Shown here: positions 33,805 through 44,581 of the stretch, piece after piece | Layout: each line of letters starts with the position of its first letter | Numbering within the stretch: position 1 is the first letter of the stretch | Assembly (NCBI GenBank): GCA_008360975.2 | Contig: CM039210.1 | Coordinates: 9,674,293-9,738,292, forward strand | Direction: 5' to 3' | Length of the DNA: 64,000 bases | Origin: Lichenostomus cassidix | Taxonomy: Eukaryota > Chordata > Aves > Passeriformes > Meliphagidae | Notes under the pieces: model-generated | Databases searched by the model: none | Seen by the model: the letters and a program-made list of their open reading frames with translations, nothing else | What the model was told of the DNA's origin: nothing | Position numbers and translations under genes: made by a program

Positions 33805-35449
33805 TGAATAAATAAAAGAAGAATTAGAGATGTTGAAATTGGAAATAAAACCTGGGTTTTTCACCATAACCCAGAACAAGAAAACTTAATCGTAGGTTTA
33901 ATTCGAGACTTTGGAGAAATGCAGAATGTTTCTAAAATTACTGCTTGTTTACCTCTGCCACGAGCAGCGGGAGAACCAATTCCATGGGGAATAGTTCCCG
34001 TCACTGATTTGCCTGAGGCATATGTAAATGTAACTTGGAGCTGTAGATTGGTTCCTAATGAGTACTATGACTGGAAAGAGGGTTGTATGTTGGTCCGGAG
34101 GGTTACTGAACACCAATGCAGGCAGATGCCAGGATATTATGCATGGCTGACAACATCGAAAGGTAATAAGTGTGTTGTTTCAGGGCCTGTTTCAGAACCG
34201 TGTAACAAAGTGACTCTCAAGGAACAAAAGATTAGAGAGGAAGAAGTCTGTCAAAATGTTACCCAGACTCAGTCTTTAGAAGACGAATGGGGAACAATTT
34301 GGGGACCAAGCCTTTTAGAAACATATAGCTACTTAGGACAAGTTAATTGGTGCATACAATGGACAGGAAGTAAAAACCAGACTTACACTAAGGTAATGAA
34401 CCTCCAGACTACCAGACGGGAGAAGAGGGACCAAAAAGACATTTGGAATTGTACCCAAGTAATCACATGTGACACACCAAAAGATAAAATAGGCCTCGTA
34501 CCAGTAAGAGTCTTGCTAAAATGGGGATGTGAATGTCGAGGATACAACCATACAATTACAGACCAAATTCAAGGAGATGAAAATGGGAAGAGAATCATCA
34601 GTTGTAAATCTACTACTATCAGAAGTCCAGGAAACCTAGTTTGGGTTATGGGGCATGGAAAATGGACCACCCATATGCCAATAGATGGGCCTGTCACACA
34701 AATTACTTTAGGAATTCCGACCTTATGTCTGTTTTGGAAGCTGTCTAAATTGACCCGACAATCAGCTAGGACTAAACGAGACTTGGATGATGAAAACGAA
34801 TGGCATGAGCCAACCAGTGGAGTTAAATTCGGGTGGGCTTTGGAATCCTTGTTTGCACCTATAGCTTCATATCGGAACAGGGATATGCTCTACAAACTAA
34901 TGGGGCAGACTGAAAGATTGGCAGCAGCCACCAAGAAAGGATTTAAAGATTTCAATATTCAGTTACAGGCTACCACAAGAATGACATTACAAAATAGAAT
35001 GGCTCTTGACATGCTCCTACTGAAGGAACATGGAGTATGTGGATATTTGAGCCAGAAAATTGATCATTGTTGCATCCATATCCCAAATGTAACTATTGAT
35101 GTGGAAAAGGACATTTCACAATTGGAACAAATAGAAGACAAAACAAAAGATCTCGAAAGGGAAGCAGAACATAATTGGATTGGAGAAGTGTTTAGCTCTT
35201 TAGGACTCCAGGTATCTGGATGGATATCATCGGTGATTCAGTATGTGATAACGTTTTTGATTTTGATTCTGATTATCTTTGGAGTCTATAAATGTATTTT
35301 AGGAACCATTGGAAGGGAGCGCCTACATACCCGAAGGCTGATCAATGCAATGACCAGGAATGCAACGTCTTCCACACCTCCTCCAGCATATAGAGAAGAA
35401 AGACTTTGAGATTTGAGCATCCTTGCAACTTGGAAATTGAAGAATGCTC

Positions 35450-35461
35450 AAAAGGGGGAAC
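35450..35461 (+). other. Ig-ERV polypurine tract
   Basis: AAAAGGGGGAAC directly before the 3' LTR; the expected plus-strand primer. Confidence 0.85.
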
Positions 35462-35462
35462 T

Positions 35463-35959
35463 TGTTGCAAAACCATGAATAAAGACTTTAGTAGTAGTCA
35501 TGCTAAGGCTTGGAGGGATCAGTAGGCCTGAGTGTAAACAGTGTTGTGTAGCGAAGTTGCCAGTAGCGATCAAAAGGATCAATAGAGCATACTGAGGAGG
35601 GTAGAAAGACTTATCTAAGGAATGTGTAGCTATAGAACGGTTTGTTTATCTACAAAGATTCAGGTGATCTGCTTAGTGAAGTGTGTGACTTAGCTAATAG
35701 GGTGTGATAAATTAATGATGGTAAAGAATGTTCAGTTAACGAAAACAGAGTTACAATGTAATCATAAATCAGGTAGATGTGTCTAGAAATCAAATTCGTT
35801 GTGATGAAGCAATGTAGAAAGAAACGTATATATACTCAGTGATTTTGTCAAAGTTTGGGGCTCTGACTTTGGACGCTAGTCCTCAGGTCCCCAGGGCCCT
35901 CAATAAAGCACCGCATAAAATAACTTCGGTTGTTTTGTGTTTCCTCGGTTCGGGCAACA
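35463..35959 (+). repeat. Ig-ERV 3' LTR
   Basis: 497 bp; two differences from the 5' LTR. Confidence 0.97.
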
Positions 35960-35963
35960 AGAT

Positions 35964-38474
35964 GATAAATTAAATAATTGAGTAAAAAAATGAATTAAAT
36001 TAATGCAACTAACCACAACTATATCACCTTATATATCAAAATAAAACTTAATAACTAATTTAGAGTAACATCTCCAAAACATCTAACAATTATGTTTAAG
36101 CTTTTTCCAAACAAGCCAGACCCAATAAAGCCTTGCAGACAAATAGTCCTGACTTACCCTAAATTCTGAGGTAAAAAGTGTAGTTTACTAATGTTTCAGC
36201 CAAACGTATTGGTGTTGTGTATGAAGTGCAGAGCAGTGACTCTGAATATTGAATATGAAAGAAAGTGATAAAAGAAAGTTTTAGAAAGTGCACAAGTGGG
36301 AGAGTTAAGAGCTGTGTTGCTAGCAGTAAAGAAAAGAGCAGAAAAAGTGTGTGTAGACTTTTATGCTGTGTGAGCTAGAGTTGCACAGTAGTTGTGTCAG
36401 TGGCAAGTGCTGAATGGCAGGTGAGTGAGAAGAGCTGTTTGGCGAAAGAGAGATTGAGAGTAGCTATTAGCTGAAGCTCAGAATCAAAAAAATCCAAATA
36501 AACTGAGTTAAAACGCATCCAAATTACCACACATTGCAATAATTTTAAAAATCTATCCCAAATTAAGATTGTACCAATAATGCTAACAAATGCTCGAAGA
36601 CCCATGGCCTAAGTAGCTGCTGATTCTTATAGCTACCAGCATAAAATCAGTTCCCAATGGGTGTTTCCCCTATAACAAATCTGGTTTTGCTGAGAGCAAA
36701 ACTCTTATTTCCTCGCAAACCCCCCTGCACTGCCCCCGTCTGACAGCAGTTAAAATAGCGACGTGTTTGCAACTACAGGCCAAAAGGGAGAATAACAATT
36801 CTCAAAAAAACATATCAATTATTGCTTAAATCGTATTGATTTCATTGCTCTATTAACCTTAAATGTTTAAGTACACTTTCACTAAATAAAAGCTAAGTGT
36901 ACCTGAATGAGAAAGATAAAGCTGCTCAAGCAACAAGAGAAGAAATCTCTTCAAGCAGCAAGAAAAGCCTGTTTACTACCTACACAACTAAAGAAATGAA
37001 TTAAACATCCTGAACTCCTGCAAGCGAAGAAGCCAACAAAGAAACCATACTGGACTGCATAGTAACAAATTAATTTACTGTAACTGAAATATTCATTGTA
37101 ATATTGTTTACATTTTTCCTATGCTTACAAGTCATTATTTACAATAATGCCTTATGGCTAATCAGCCATCTCAACAAAATTCTAACAAAACCCTAATAAT
37201 TATTAAAACCTCTGTATATACAGATGTCTAAGAACACCAAAAGTAGCCTCACACCAAAAAATGAAGTTACCAAAATGTATCTGTCAAATTATAGCAAAAA
37301 TCTATCTCAAGTGTCATTCATATCTAAACATAGCTAAGAAAAGCATGTTAATCACACACTAGTGTGCCTATTCTAAACAATATAAAACACTACTAACTTT
37401 GTAAAAATAAAACTAAAAAAAATTTCTAATATTAATGTTCATTAATGATATATAAAGTGTATACCAAAAATTTGCAAAAATTAGAACCAACAAAAATATA
37501 TAGATCAAATGATGACCATCTTCTCTAAAAAGGAAAACCTCAAAAAGAAAACCTTATTTAGTACTATTGGAGTACTAAATGATTCAATGATCTTATTATC
37601 TCAAATAATGTTTTATGTATATATATATATATCTTATCTAATTTCTGCCAGTATTACCTTAGTATATCTATGACTCTGATTGTCACAGCGAGAAAAAATT
37701 TCATCCTAAAATATAACTCAAATTACAGAATCAATTTTGATTCTCCCAAAATAAAATATAAATTCCTAAATGGAATTATATTCTAAATAATTAAAACAAT
37801 TAATTTTAATTACATCTTTAACTCCCCTGAGACAATCAAATCAATTAATATATGTGTATGTGTATTCCTTTAAACTGTTGTAGAATTGTCTGACATTTAA
37901 CATGTTAAGCAAAAACAGGTAAAACACTGAAGAAGAAAACTGAACTAAAGAACACAAAAGAAGTAAAAGAATCGCCAACCATTGACTAAACTCTTGCAGT
38001 AACTACTATCAAAAAACTGCCTTCACAGACTCTTCTTCGTTCCTGATTTGCATCACATCCTCCTATAACCCTAAGATTCAAGGGGTAAAAAAACAATCTA
38101 CTTTACATGGACTTATATCAACATAAAGAACTTGTTAAATTGTCTCCAATTATTATAGACATTCTAAAGTTAATGTCATATTTTCTAATCCCTTAGTTGT
38201 TACTACTAATGTTTCTTTTATATATATATTCTGTTACATAATCTACTACATAAACCCATAAATGGAAGCAACAGCAAATGCTTCCTATTAATATCAATAA
38301 CATAGTCAAAGTTCCATTAGAGAATAATACAATTTGGAAACACAATGTATACAAAAAATTTAACAATAATACATATATTAAAAACGTGAGTGCTTTTTAT
38401 AGCATAGAGGCAAGAGACACCTGCACTGTCACTTCATGAAGTAAAAGTAGTGTCTTTGAGTCACAGGGGTGGAT
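35964..38474. other. ERV F interior, right part
   Basis: 2.5 kb of AT-rich, stop-riddled sequence with (TA)n runs (37617-37633). No retroviral domain was seen on either strand. It ends in a G-rich stretch (CACAGGGGTGGAT, 38462-38474) next to the 3' LTR, which could be the polypurine tract. Confidence 0.65.
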
Positions 38475-39201
38475 TGTGGCAAGATGGTCACCCCTCCCCC
38501 TTCTCTCTCTGGTCAGTCCCAAGAAATGGATGGCTCAACTTAGGTTGATAGCCTATTCAACAGCTATGTAGTGCTGGCGACTGAAAGTCTGAAAAGATAC
38601 TTCCCTGTGGAATGTAGAGAGAATGTGAGAAATTTTTAGTGACTACAAATACACACTTTTATCCTATAAAAAGCTCACGAAATCTCAGAAAGGTAGAAGC
38701 TTTCTACATGGACATTGGAGCGTGAAGTAAAGTCTTCTCCCCAGGGTCTGGACGCAGCCCTGTGGTTACTTCCCTGAGTTTGAGTGAGGAAGTCTTAATG
38801 TATTCCAGCTCCAAAAATTGGGTTTAGTAAGATCATTGAGTTTCCTAGATTGTATTATTCCGGCTAACTTATAGGTACCTTTCTTAACTTGCATTTCAGC
38901 TAGCTCAAGCAAGCATTTCTTGCATTTTTAACTATTTTTATAGTTCAAGCAAGGTTTTACCCCATAATTGCATTTTTAACTATTATAGTGTTGCAATTAT
39001 GTATTCATTGTGTGTTTATGTGTGTCAACCTGTTCTATGTTTGTATGTTTGTTATTTTCTGTGTCTGATAAATGGTATTTTTAGACAAATCGGCCAAATA
39101 TCAAAGAATCTTGCGAACGGGACTAAGTCTTGGGGAACTAGCTATCTTAAAGTCTGTCAAACTGCAAAAACACATAAAACTCCTGTCTCCCATGCAAGAC
39201 A
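38475..39201 (+). repeat. ERV F 3' LTR
   Basis: 727 bp, close to the 5' LTR; slightly longer through small insertions, for example a 15-bp phrase GGTTTAGTAAGATCA near 38821. Followed by the ATTTC duplication. Confidence 0.9.
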
Positions 39202-40571
39202 ATTTCCCAAATGCATGTATCACCCCATATGCATATTTAGAATCAGTAAAAATATTCACTATCTTGTCCCAATATAATTCACAGGCTCTTACAAGTGCAT
39301 ACAGCTCTGCTGTTTGAGCTGACCATGTGGGTGGCAACCTCCCCCCTTCCTCTAATTCTCTTCCATTAATGACAGCATATCCTGTAACTCACTTCCCTTC
39401 TACCACCGTTGAAGTGCCATCAATAAACACATTTTTTCCTTCAGGCCAGGGAGCGTCTTGTAAATCTTCCCTAGCCCAGGTCGGGAGATCTATCTCTTGA
39501 ATGCAGTCATGGGTTTCTTCCTGGCCCTCTTCCTCATGGCAGTTCAAACAGGAGGCTGGGTTAAACCCTTCTCCACTTCTCAATTGTAAATTCTCTTGTT
39601 TCATTTAGTAAGATTCATACTGTAATAACCGAGCGCTGGTCATTTACTTAGAGGCTCTTTCGGTTAACAAAGCTTTAATTTGATGCAAAACTTTAGCAAT
39701 CAGATATCCTCCTATTGTCAGTTTTTGGGCCTCAGTTACCATTAAAGCTGTGGCTGCACAATTCTGCAGACAATGAGGACAGCCTCTGGCCACCAGGTCT
39801 AACAGTTTGGAAAAATAAGCAACAGACCACCATGTTCCCCCGTGTTCTTGTACCAAAATTCCTTTATCGTGGCCCTGTTTAACATCCACATATAATTCAA
39901 ATTCATTTTCTGAGTCTGGAAGAGCTAAGAATGGGGCATTAATCAATTTGTTTTTTAATTTTTTAAAGCTTTGCTCTCCTTCTGGTGTCCATACCATAAT
40001 GTTAGGACTGTTTTGGGTTAAAAAGTCATATAAAGGTCTGGCTAAAACAGAAAAATCCTCAATCCATGCTCTGCAGGACCCCATCACCCCTAAAAACTGC
40101 CGTAACTATTTTTTAGTCTAGGGTAATGGTACTTGTAAAATTCCTTGTATTCTTTCTGGATCAATACACCATAAACCTCCAGTCAAAATGTGTCCCAAAT
40201 ATTTAACCTTTTTCTCTACCAACTGTGCTTTCTTTTCAGATACTCTAGGCCCCTTTTTAGCAAGAAAATTAAGCAGCTTCACAGTAGCCTCTTCAACCAC
40301 TTTTTCCTGCTCCCCTGATAAAAGCAGATGATCCACATACTGCAACAACCTAACTCCTGAGGGTGGAGTAAAGTCTCTTAATATTTTCTGCAGGGTTTGC
40401 CCAAACAAAACAAACTCTGTATATCCCTGCGGGAGAACTCTCCATGTCAATTGTTGTTTTACCATTCTGCCTCCTTCCTCCTGTTCCCACTCAAAGGCAA
40501 AATACTGTTTACTGTTCTCTCTAATCAGACACCCGCAGAAAGCATCCTTGAAATCCAGTACTGAATAATAC
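39202..40571 (-). pseudogene. pol: Gamma A RT C-terminal half, connection and RNase H, broken
   Basis: Minus-strand pieces in order: RT (40465-40118) with LTWRVLPQGY and a catalytic box changed to YVDH; connection (40087-39644) with FELYVDVKQG and VAYFSKLLD; RNase H (39604-39101) with VFIDGTSTV, TAELYALVRAC and TDSKYAYGV. Stops and frame changes separate them. Homology runs on across both neighbouring insertions. Confidence 0.85.
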
Positions 40572-41199
40572 TGTCTCCTGGATTAGAGACAAATTTCTCT
40601 AGGTGGAGAGCGCTCCGAACAAACGCCTTCCCCAAAAGCCAAGGGCTCTGGCACCCCCTCCCCCACCCAAAACAGAATTTCTTAAATGAAAGTGAAAAAA
40701 ACCCTATTTAACAAAACACGCAGAGTGCCCTGCAAGGCACAGGGGAAGGGGAAAACAGGGGAAAAGGAGTTATTAAATCTGAGTAAACAGCTGGTGAACT
40801 TTAGTGACCTTTTCCTCAGATGTAGCTTCCCCTCTCCAGGGGCCCCTGGTGGCTGGGCAGAGTTGCTCCAATAGCTCCCCGGAGGATTCTCGTCCGCTGT
40901 CCTCCGGGGCTCCTTGGGTTTTTCCGGGCGAGAAAGCAAATCGGAGAAAAGGGTCCAAAAAAAAGAAGATGACGAAGAAGCAATCCCAGGGAAAAGCTAG
41001 CAGCCTTCGCAGCAGCCGCAGCAGCCGCAGCAGCCAATACCAGGAACGTCCTTTCCTCTGCCTCGCTGCTCCTCTGCAGAAAGGCTTAGAGAAGAGTTTT
41101 AAAATACCCGCTCTCCTCCCATTGGCTGAACGCGGTTAAAGCTACAGAACCACATTTCTGATCATAGGGAATACACAGGATTACCATCACCCCAGGACA
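40572..41199 (-). repeat. Solo LTR family C, inserted in gamma A RT
   Basis: 628 bp, TGTCTCCTGGATTAG...CCCCAGGACA on the + strand. RT coding sequence stops at one edge (PYTILNQIPYSY) and resumes at the other (VLDFKDAF). The target duplication is no longer clear. The central part carries CAGCCG repeats near 41008. Confidence 0.82.
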
Positions 41200-41661
41200 T
41201 TCTGATATGAATATGGGATCTGATTCAGGATGGTATAGGGATCTAGAACTGTAAGCTGCCTTGGTTTGACAATTTCATTTATTATTCTTAAATCCTGCAC
41301 CTTTCTGTAGGTTCTATCTGGTTTCTTAACCAGCAGGACAGGAGTGTTATAGGGAGACATACATGGCTCCAAAAGACCTGCCTTTAGCAGGGACTCAATA
41401 CAGGCTGTAACCCTTTCCTTCCCTCCCTTGAAACAGGATATTTGGGTATTGCTTTTTAGACACCACTTGTCCTGGTTGCTTCAAAGTAATTTGGAGAGGC
41501 TCCATGTGTAATTTTCCATATTATCCCAGGGCTGCCCACACTTTTGGGTTTATTTCAGCATAAGCCTTCTCAGACATTTTACACAAAGTTACCACTGTGT
41601 TACCTCTGTATCATTTTTCAAAATATTAATTTGCATTCCCACTTTAGCCATCAAATCCCTT
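41200..41661 (-). pseudogene. pol: Gamma A RT N-terminal part and protease end
   Basis: Includes SPYNTPVLLVKKPDRTY and VQDLRIINEIV, the standard RT fingers segment. The further minus-strand sequence to 41661 covers the protease-RT linker. Interrupted at 41666 by LTR D. Confidence 0.8.
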
Positions 41662-41956
41662 CCCAGTGTGGTGGTTTTGATTAGCCCAAAACATCAGTAA
41701 AGTATTTTTTGACATCTGGGAAAAATTTGGACCCCCCAGAAGCTGTTGTGTTAGGCCTGGGGAGGTGTCTGAGGGGTGGGGAGTGGCACAAAGATGGCTC
41801 CTGTGTGTCCTGAGTGAAAGTTCTGGAAGTTTTTACATCAAGTCCAGCAGAGCCAATCTCTGATGGCTCTGAGAGTGATGGACATGCTGCTGGCCAAGTT
41901 TGGGCCAATTAGAGGTGCTAGTTATGCCTCTGGGAAAACATATTTAAGAAGAAATC

Positions 41957-42857
41957 TGTCGGGGGTTGAGAATTTCTTCCCATTCCTGTTACTAAGCAAC
42001 AAATAGTTAGATGTTTAGAGCGATCAAGTCTTTTGTAAAAGACAAAAGCTGGGCTTTGGGCAGGGCACGGTAAGGGAAGAGGCAGCCTTGGGAACAGTCT
42101 CTCGTGGTTCGGACGCTGAGAGGAGAGGCTGCTCTTTTGCTGCTCTTCGCCTTGGACCAGGGCAGATCCAGCTGTGCCCTGTTTCTTTCCTCTTCTCCTG
42201 GCTGGGTGAGCTTTGATTCAACCTTTCTCCTCACGGGGAAGGGCACGTTCCCCCCCCCCGGGCTGCGTTCCCTCGTGGCTGCTGCCGGGAGAGTCCCGCG
42301 GCCCCTGCTGCCTGCCCCCGCCCTCTGCCGCACGAGACCGCGGCGTCTGCTGTGACTGCAGAAATTCTCGCTGGCCGGAGAGAGAGAGCCGGCGCCCGCT
42401 CCTGCTGCCCTGCTTTCTCGCTGCTTCGAGCTGTTTCGCTGCCCTGCGTGTTTCTCAGCCTGTCCGCCGTTGCAGCTACCAGACGCTGACCTGACCCTGC
42501 GCCACAGCGCCACCTGCAGCCGCTCGGGAGTCATCGCGCCTGCCCTGCCTGGCTGGGAGCTCAACAGCGCCCCTGCTGCTTGCAACCGTGATTGCACCAC
42601 ACGGGAGAAGGCTCAGCAGCTCACAAGTTATATGCTGTTTGGTTTTCTGGTTCTAGTTGTGGTTTGCTATTATTGTTATTGTTTGTTTATAGATACTAGT
42701 AAAGAACTGATACTCCTTTTTCCCATACCTTTGCCTGAAAGCCCTTGATTTACAAAATTAAATAATTCGGAGGGAGGAGGGGAAGAAAAATCACATTCTC
42801 TGTTCTAGGGGAGGGTTCAACCTCTCTTGGCAGACACCTGTCTTTCAAACCAAGACA
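41957..42857 (+). repeat. Solo LTR family E (ERV-L-like end) nested in LTR D
   Basis: 901 bp, TGTCGGGGGTTG...TTTCAAACCAAGACA, exact AAATC duplication (41952-41956 and 42858-42862). Its 3' terminus CAAACCAAGACA is shared with the ERV-L LTR in sense orientation. The GC-rich centre produces long accidental open frames on both strands. Confidence 0.92.
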
Positions 42858-42953
42858 AAATCAAAACAAGGTAGGCACGCACTTCTTTGTAGTTAGAGGA
42901 GGAGGTGGTGGAGGTAAAAATATGTGAAGGGAGAACAGCATGGAGACACCAAG

Positions 42954-43522
42954 TGTTGTGGTTTAGAGGATGTTACAGCAGACTTTACCCTAGAGCTTCT
43001 CTATCCAACCCGGTTCAGCACCTCAGTGCAGCAAACCCTGTGTCCCTGGGTTGGAGACTGCGCTCTCACCAGCCAGGGAGCCATAAGGCTAGCTCTGGTT
43101 CGTCTGCTTCCTCAACCGGCGATGATAAAGGAGGCGAGGAGGGTCTATGCGTTATGTCCATGGAAGGTGTTTATTCACATGGTGCAGCAGAGGCCAACGA
43201 CCTCCCAGAGGCAGAAATGCCTCGTGGGCAAAGGCCTCACATGCACAGCTACATGTGGTGCATAGACACACCTGGAGCATAGACAGCACGATGGTGGAGG
43301 GTGAGGGGTTTTATAGGAAAACAGAGAGAGGCGGGGACAGCACACTGGCCCAGTGACCTCTGGGCACAGGGGAGGTACATGGGCGGAGTTAGGGTACAGG
43401 AACCAATAGGGAAAACCCGAGGGAGTGGCCAGGACCATGTGGGGTGGGGAAGGCAGGACAATAGGTGACAAGTACAGTCATTAAGAAAGGGGTGTGGGGA
43501 ACTTGCAGCTATTATCACAATA
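42954..43522. repeat. Solo LTR family B nested in LTR D
   Basis: 569 bp, TGTTGTGGTTTAG...TTATCACAATA, exact 6-bp duplication ACCAAG (42948-42953 and 43523-43528). Confidence 0.9.
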
Positions 43523-44097
43523 ACCAAGGTCAGTGGAGAAGGTGGGGGAGGAGGTGCTCCAGTGCTCCAGGTGCGGGAGCTGAAAGCCCTCTGCTAGCCA
43601 TGGTGAAGACCATGGGGGAAGCAGGAAGTCCCCCTGCATACCATGGAGTCCACAAGGATCCAGAAATCCACCCACAGCCCACGCCAGAGGAGCAGGTGGA
43701 TGCCTGGGGAAAGCTGTGATCCAGTTTGGAGTCTCATCGAAAGAGTTAAAGCTACAAAGGCCTTGCAAGGGAGAGAAAGGCCTTGCTCCTGGGATGGAAG
43801 TAGCCTGGCCTCGGCTTGGGAGAGTCTGCACCTTATGGACAAGAGGACTCATGTTGCAGCAGAATTCGGGCGGGATGTTGCTCATGAGATTAGACCCACG
43901 CCAAAGAAGTTCCCAGAGGACTGTCTCTCGTGGGAGGGACCCCGTGGCTAAGTAGAGAACCCCTCTCCTTGATTGGACTGACCAGAAAACCCGTCACCCT
44001 GCCCGCTGTCTGTGTTGCTGGTTTGGAAAGGGAAGGGGAGTGAGCAGAGAGATTGCTTCTTAAGAGGGAGGGGGTGAGAGCAGAAAAAACTGTCTGG

Positions 44098-44172
44098 AGA
44101 GAGAGAGAGAGATAAGTAAGTAGAGATAAGTAGAGATAAGTAGAGATAAGTAGAGATAAGTAGAGATAAAGA
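44098..44172 (+). repeat. (GAGA)n and 10-bp (GATAAGTAGA)n repeat
   Basis: A GAGA run passes into five copies of GATAAGTAGA, inside LTR D. Confidence 0.9.
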
Positions 44173-44581
44173 GTTTTTATAGTAGAAGAATTGTGGTGAT
44201 TAATAGATTTATGGACTTGCTCTGTAGACTGAGAAAATACCCCACACCCTGCCTCCCTACCTGGGCTTGTTAGTTAAAAAGAGGAAAGGGGGTGAATAAA
44301 ATGGGTTCATAAGAGGAAGGGGGGGTGAGTGAAAAAAATAGTATATGAAAAGTTTATTTTTGCCTTGCATTTTATCCTCCAACTCTGTTAAGTAATTAAA
44401 TCACTTTTTGCAATTTAAAGTTTGGAGCCTGTTTACCCTCTTTTTTTTTCTTCCGTGAGTCCTCCTACCAGTGTCCTACCTCATTTGACTCACGAGATTG
44501 GTGTGTATTTTTGCAGGTTTTTTTTGTAGCAGCAAGAGAGAGTCAAGGTGCCTGGCGTTTAGTCAGGGTCAAACCCTGACA

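Larger units (their letters stand above)
32830..35409 (+). pseudogene. env: Ig-ERV env: signal peptide, three Ig-like domains, SU, TM, cytoplasmic tail
   Basis: One frame (frame 1), 859 codons, with TGA codons at 33163, 33343 and 33805. A signal peptide (IAVFLVMLKIL) leads into Ig1 (VNLTC, TYWRK, SAGIYTC; four N-glycosylation sequons), Ig2 (KINCSF, VTWWK, EGLYLC) and Ig3 (VILVCQP, GWWFKKG, EDEGTYWC). After 33808 comes a cysteine-rich SU of ~324 residues, a furin-type site RTKR (34768-34779), TM with LQNRMALDMLLLKEHGVCG and a CC pair nine residues after that Cys, a membrane anchor (VITFLILILIIFGVY) and a short tail with PPPAY. I see no CXXC in SU. The class I Env core is clear; the Ig array is an extra N-terminal half. 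Two of the three stops sit at Ig-domain borders. The product as encoded would be a secreted ~111-residue Ig1 protein. Confidence 0.9.
26654..35959 (+). mobile_element. Young class I provirus with immunoglobulin-domain env ('Ig-ERV')
   Basis: 9.3-kb provirus: 5' LTR, primer site, leader with splice donor, gag, pol, env, polypurine tract, 3' LTR. The LTRs are each 497 bp and differ at two positions that I can find. The target duplication is 4 bp (AGAT at 26650-26653 and 35960-35963), the gammaretroviral size. Coding regions keep full length but carry one homopolymer frameshift and several in-frame stops. Confidence 0.96.
23839..39201 (+). mobile_element. ERV 'F': LTR-flanked element with a non-coding interior, host to two nested insertions
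   Basis: Related LTRs at 23839-24542 and 38475-39201 are in the same orientation. They bracket an interior of about 4.2 kb once the nested ERV-L LTR and the Ig-env provirus are set aside. The exact 5-bp duplication ATTTC lies at 23834-23838 and 39202-39206. The interior has a primer-site candidate after the 5' LTR and a purine-rich tract before the 3' LTR, but no gag, pol or env homology that I can see. It looks like a non-autonomous element or a very old, eroded one. Confidence 0.85.
41667..44581 (+). repeat. Solo LTR family D carrying two nested LTRs
   Basis: Outer borders TGTGGTGGTTTTG and AACCCTGACA with an exact CCCAG duplication (41662-41666 and 44582-44586), in the gamma A protease region. 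Once the nested LTRs E and B are excluded, about 1.45 kb of family D remains, comparable to 22137-23459. Confidence 0.92.

Noticed and set aside
31274..33807. UGA codons as selenocysteine
   Set aside because: No selenoprotein-like motif around them and no insertion element seen; mutation bias towards TGA explains them.
41000..41040. CAGCCG repeat as a coding polyalanine or polyserine tract
   Set aside because: It is inside LTR C; the matching copy at 59740-59760 lacks the expansion.
42007..42600. Long GC-rich open frames on both strands that look like exons
   Set aside because: They lie wholly inside LTR E (41957-42857), and the second LTR E copy at 51519-52395 shows the same sequence with shifted frames.
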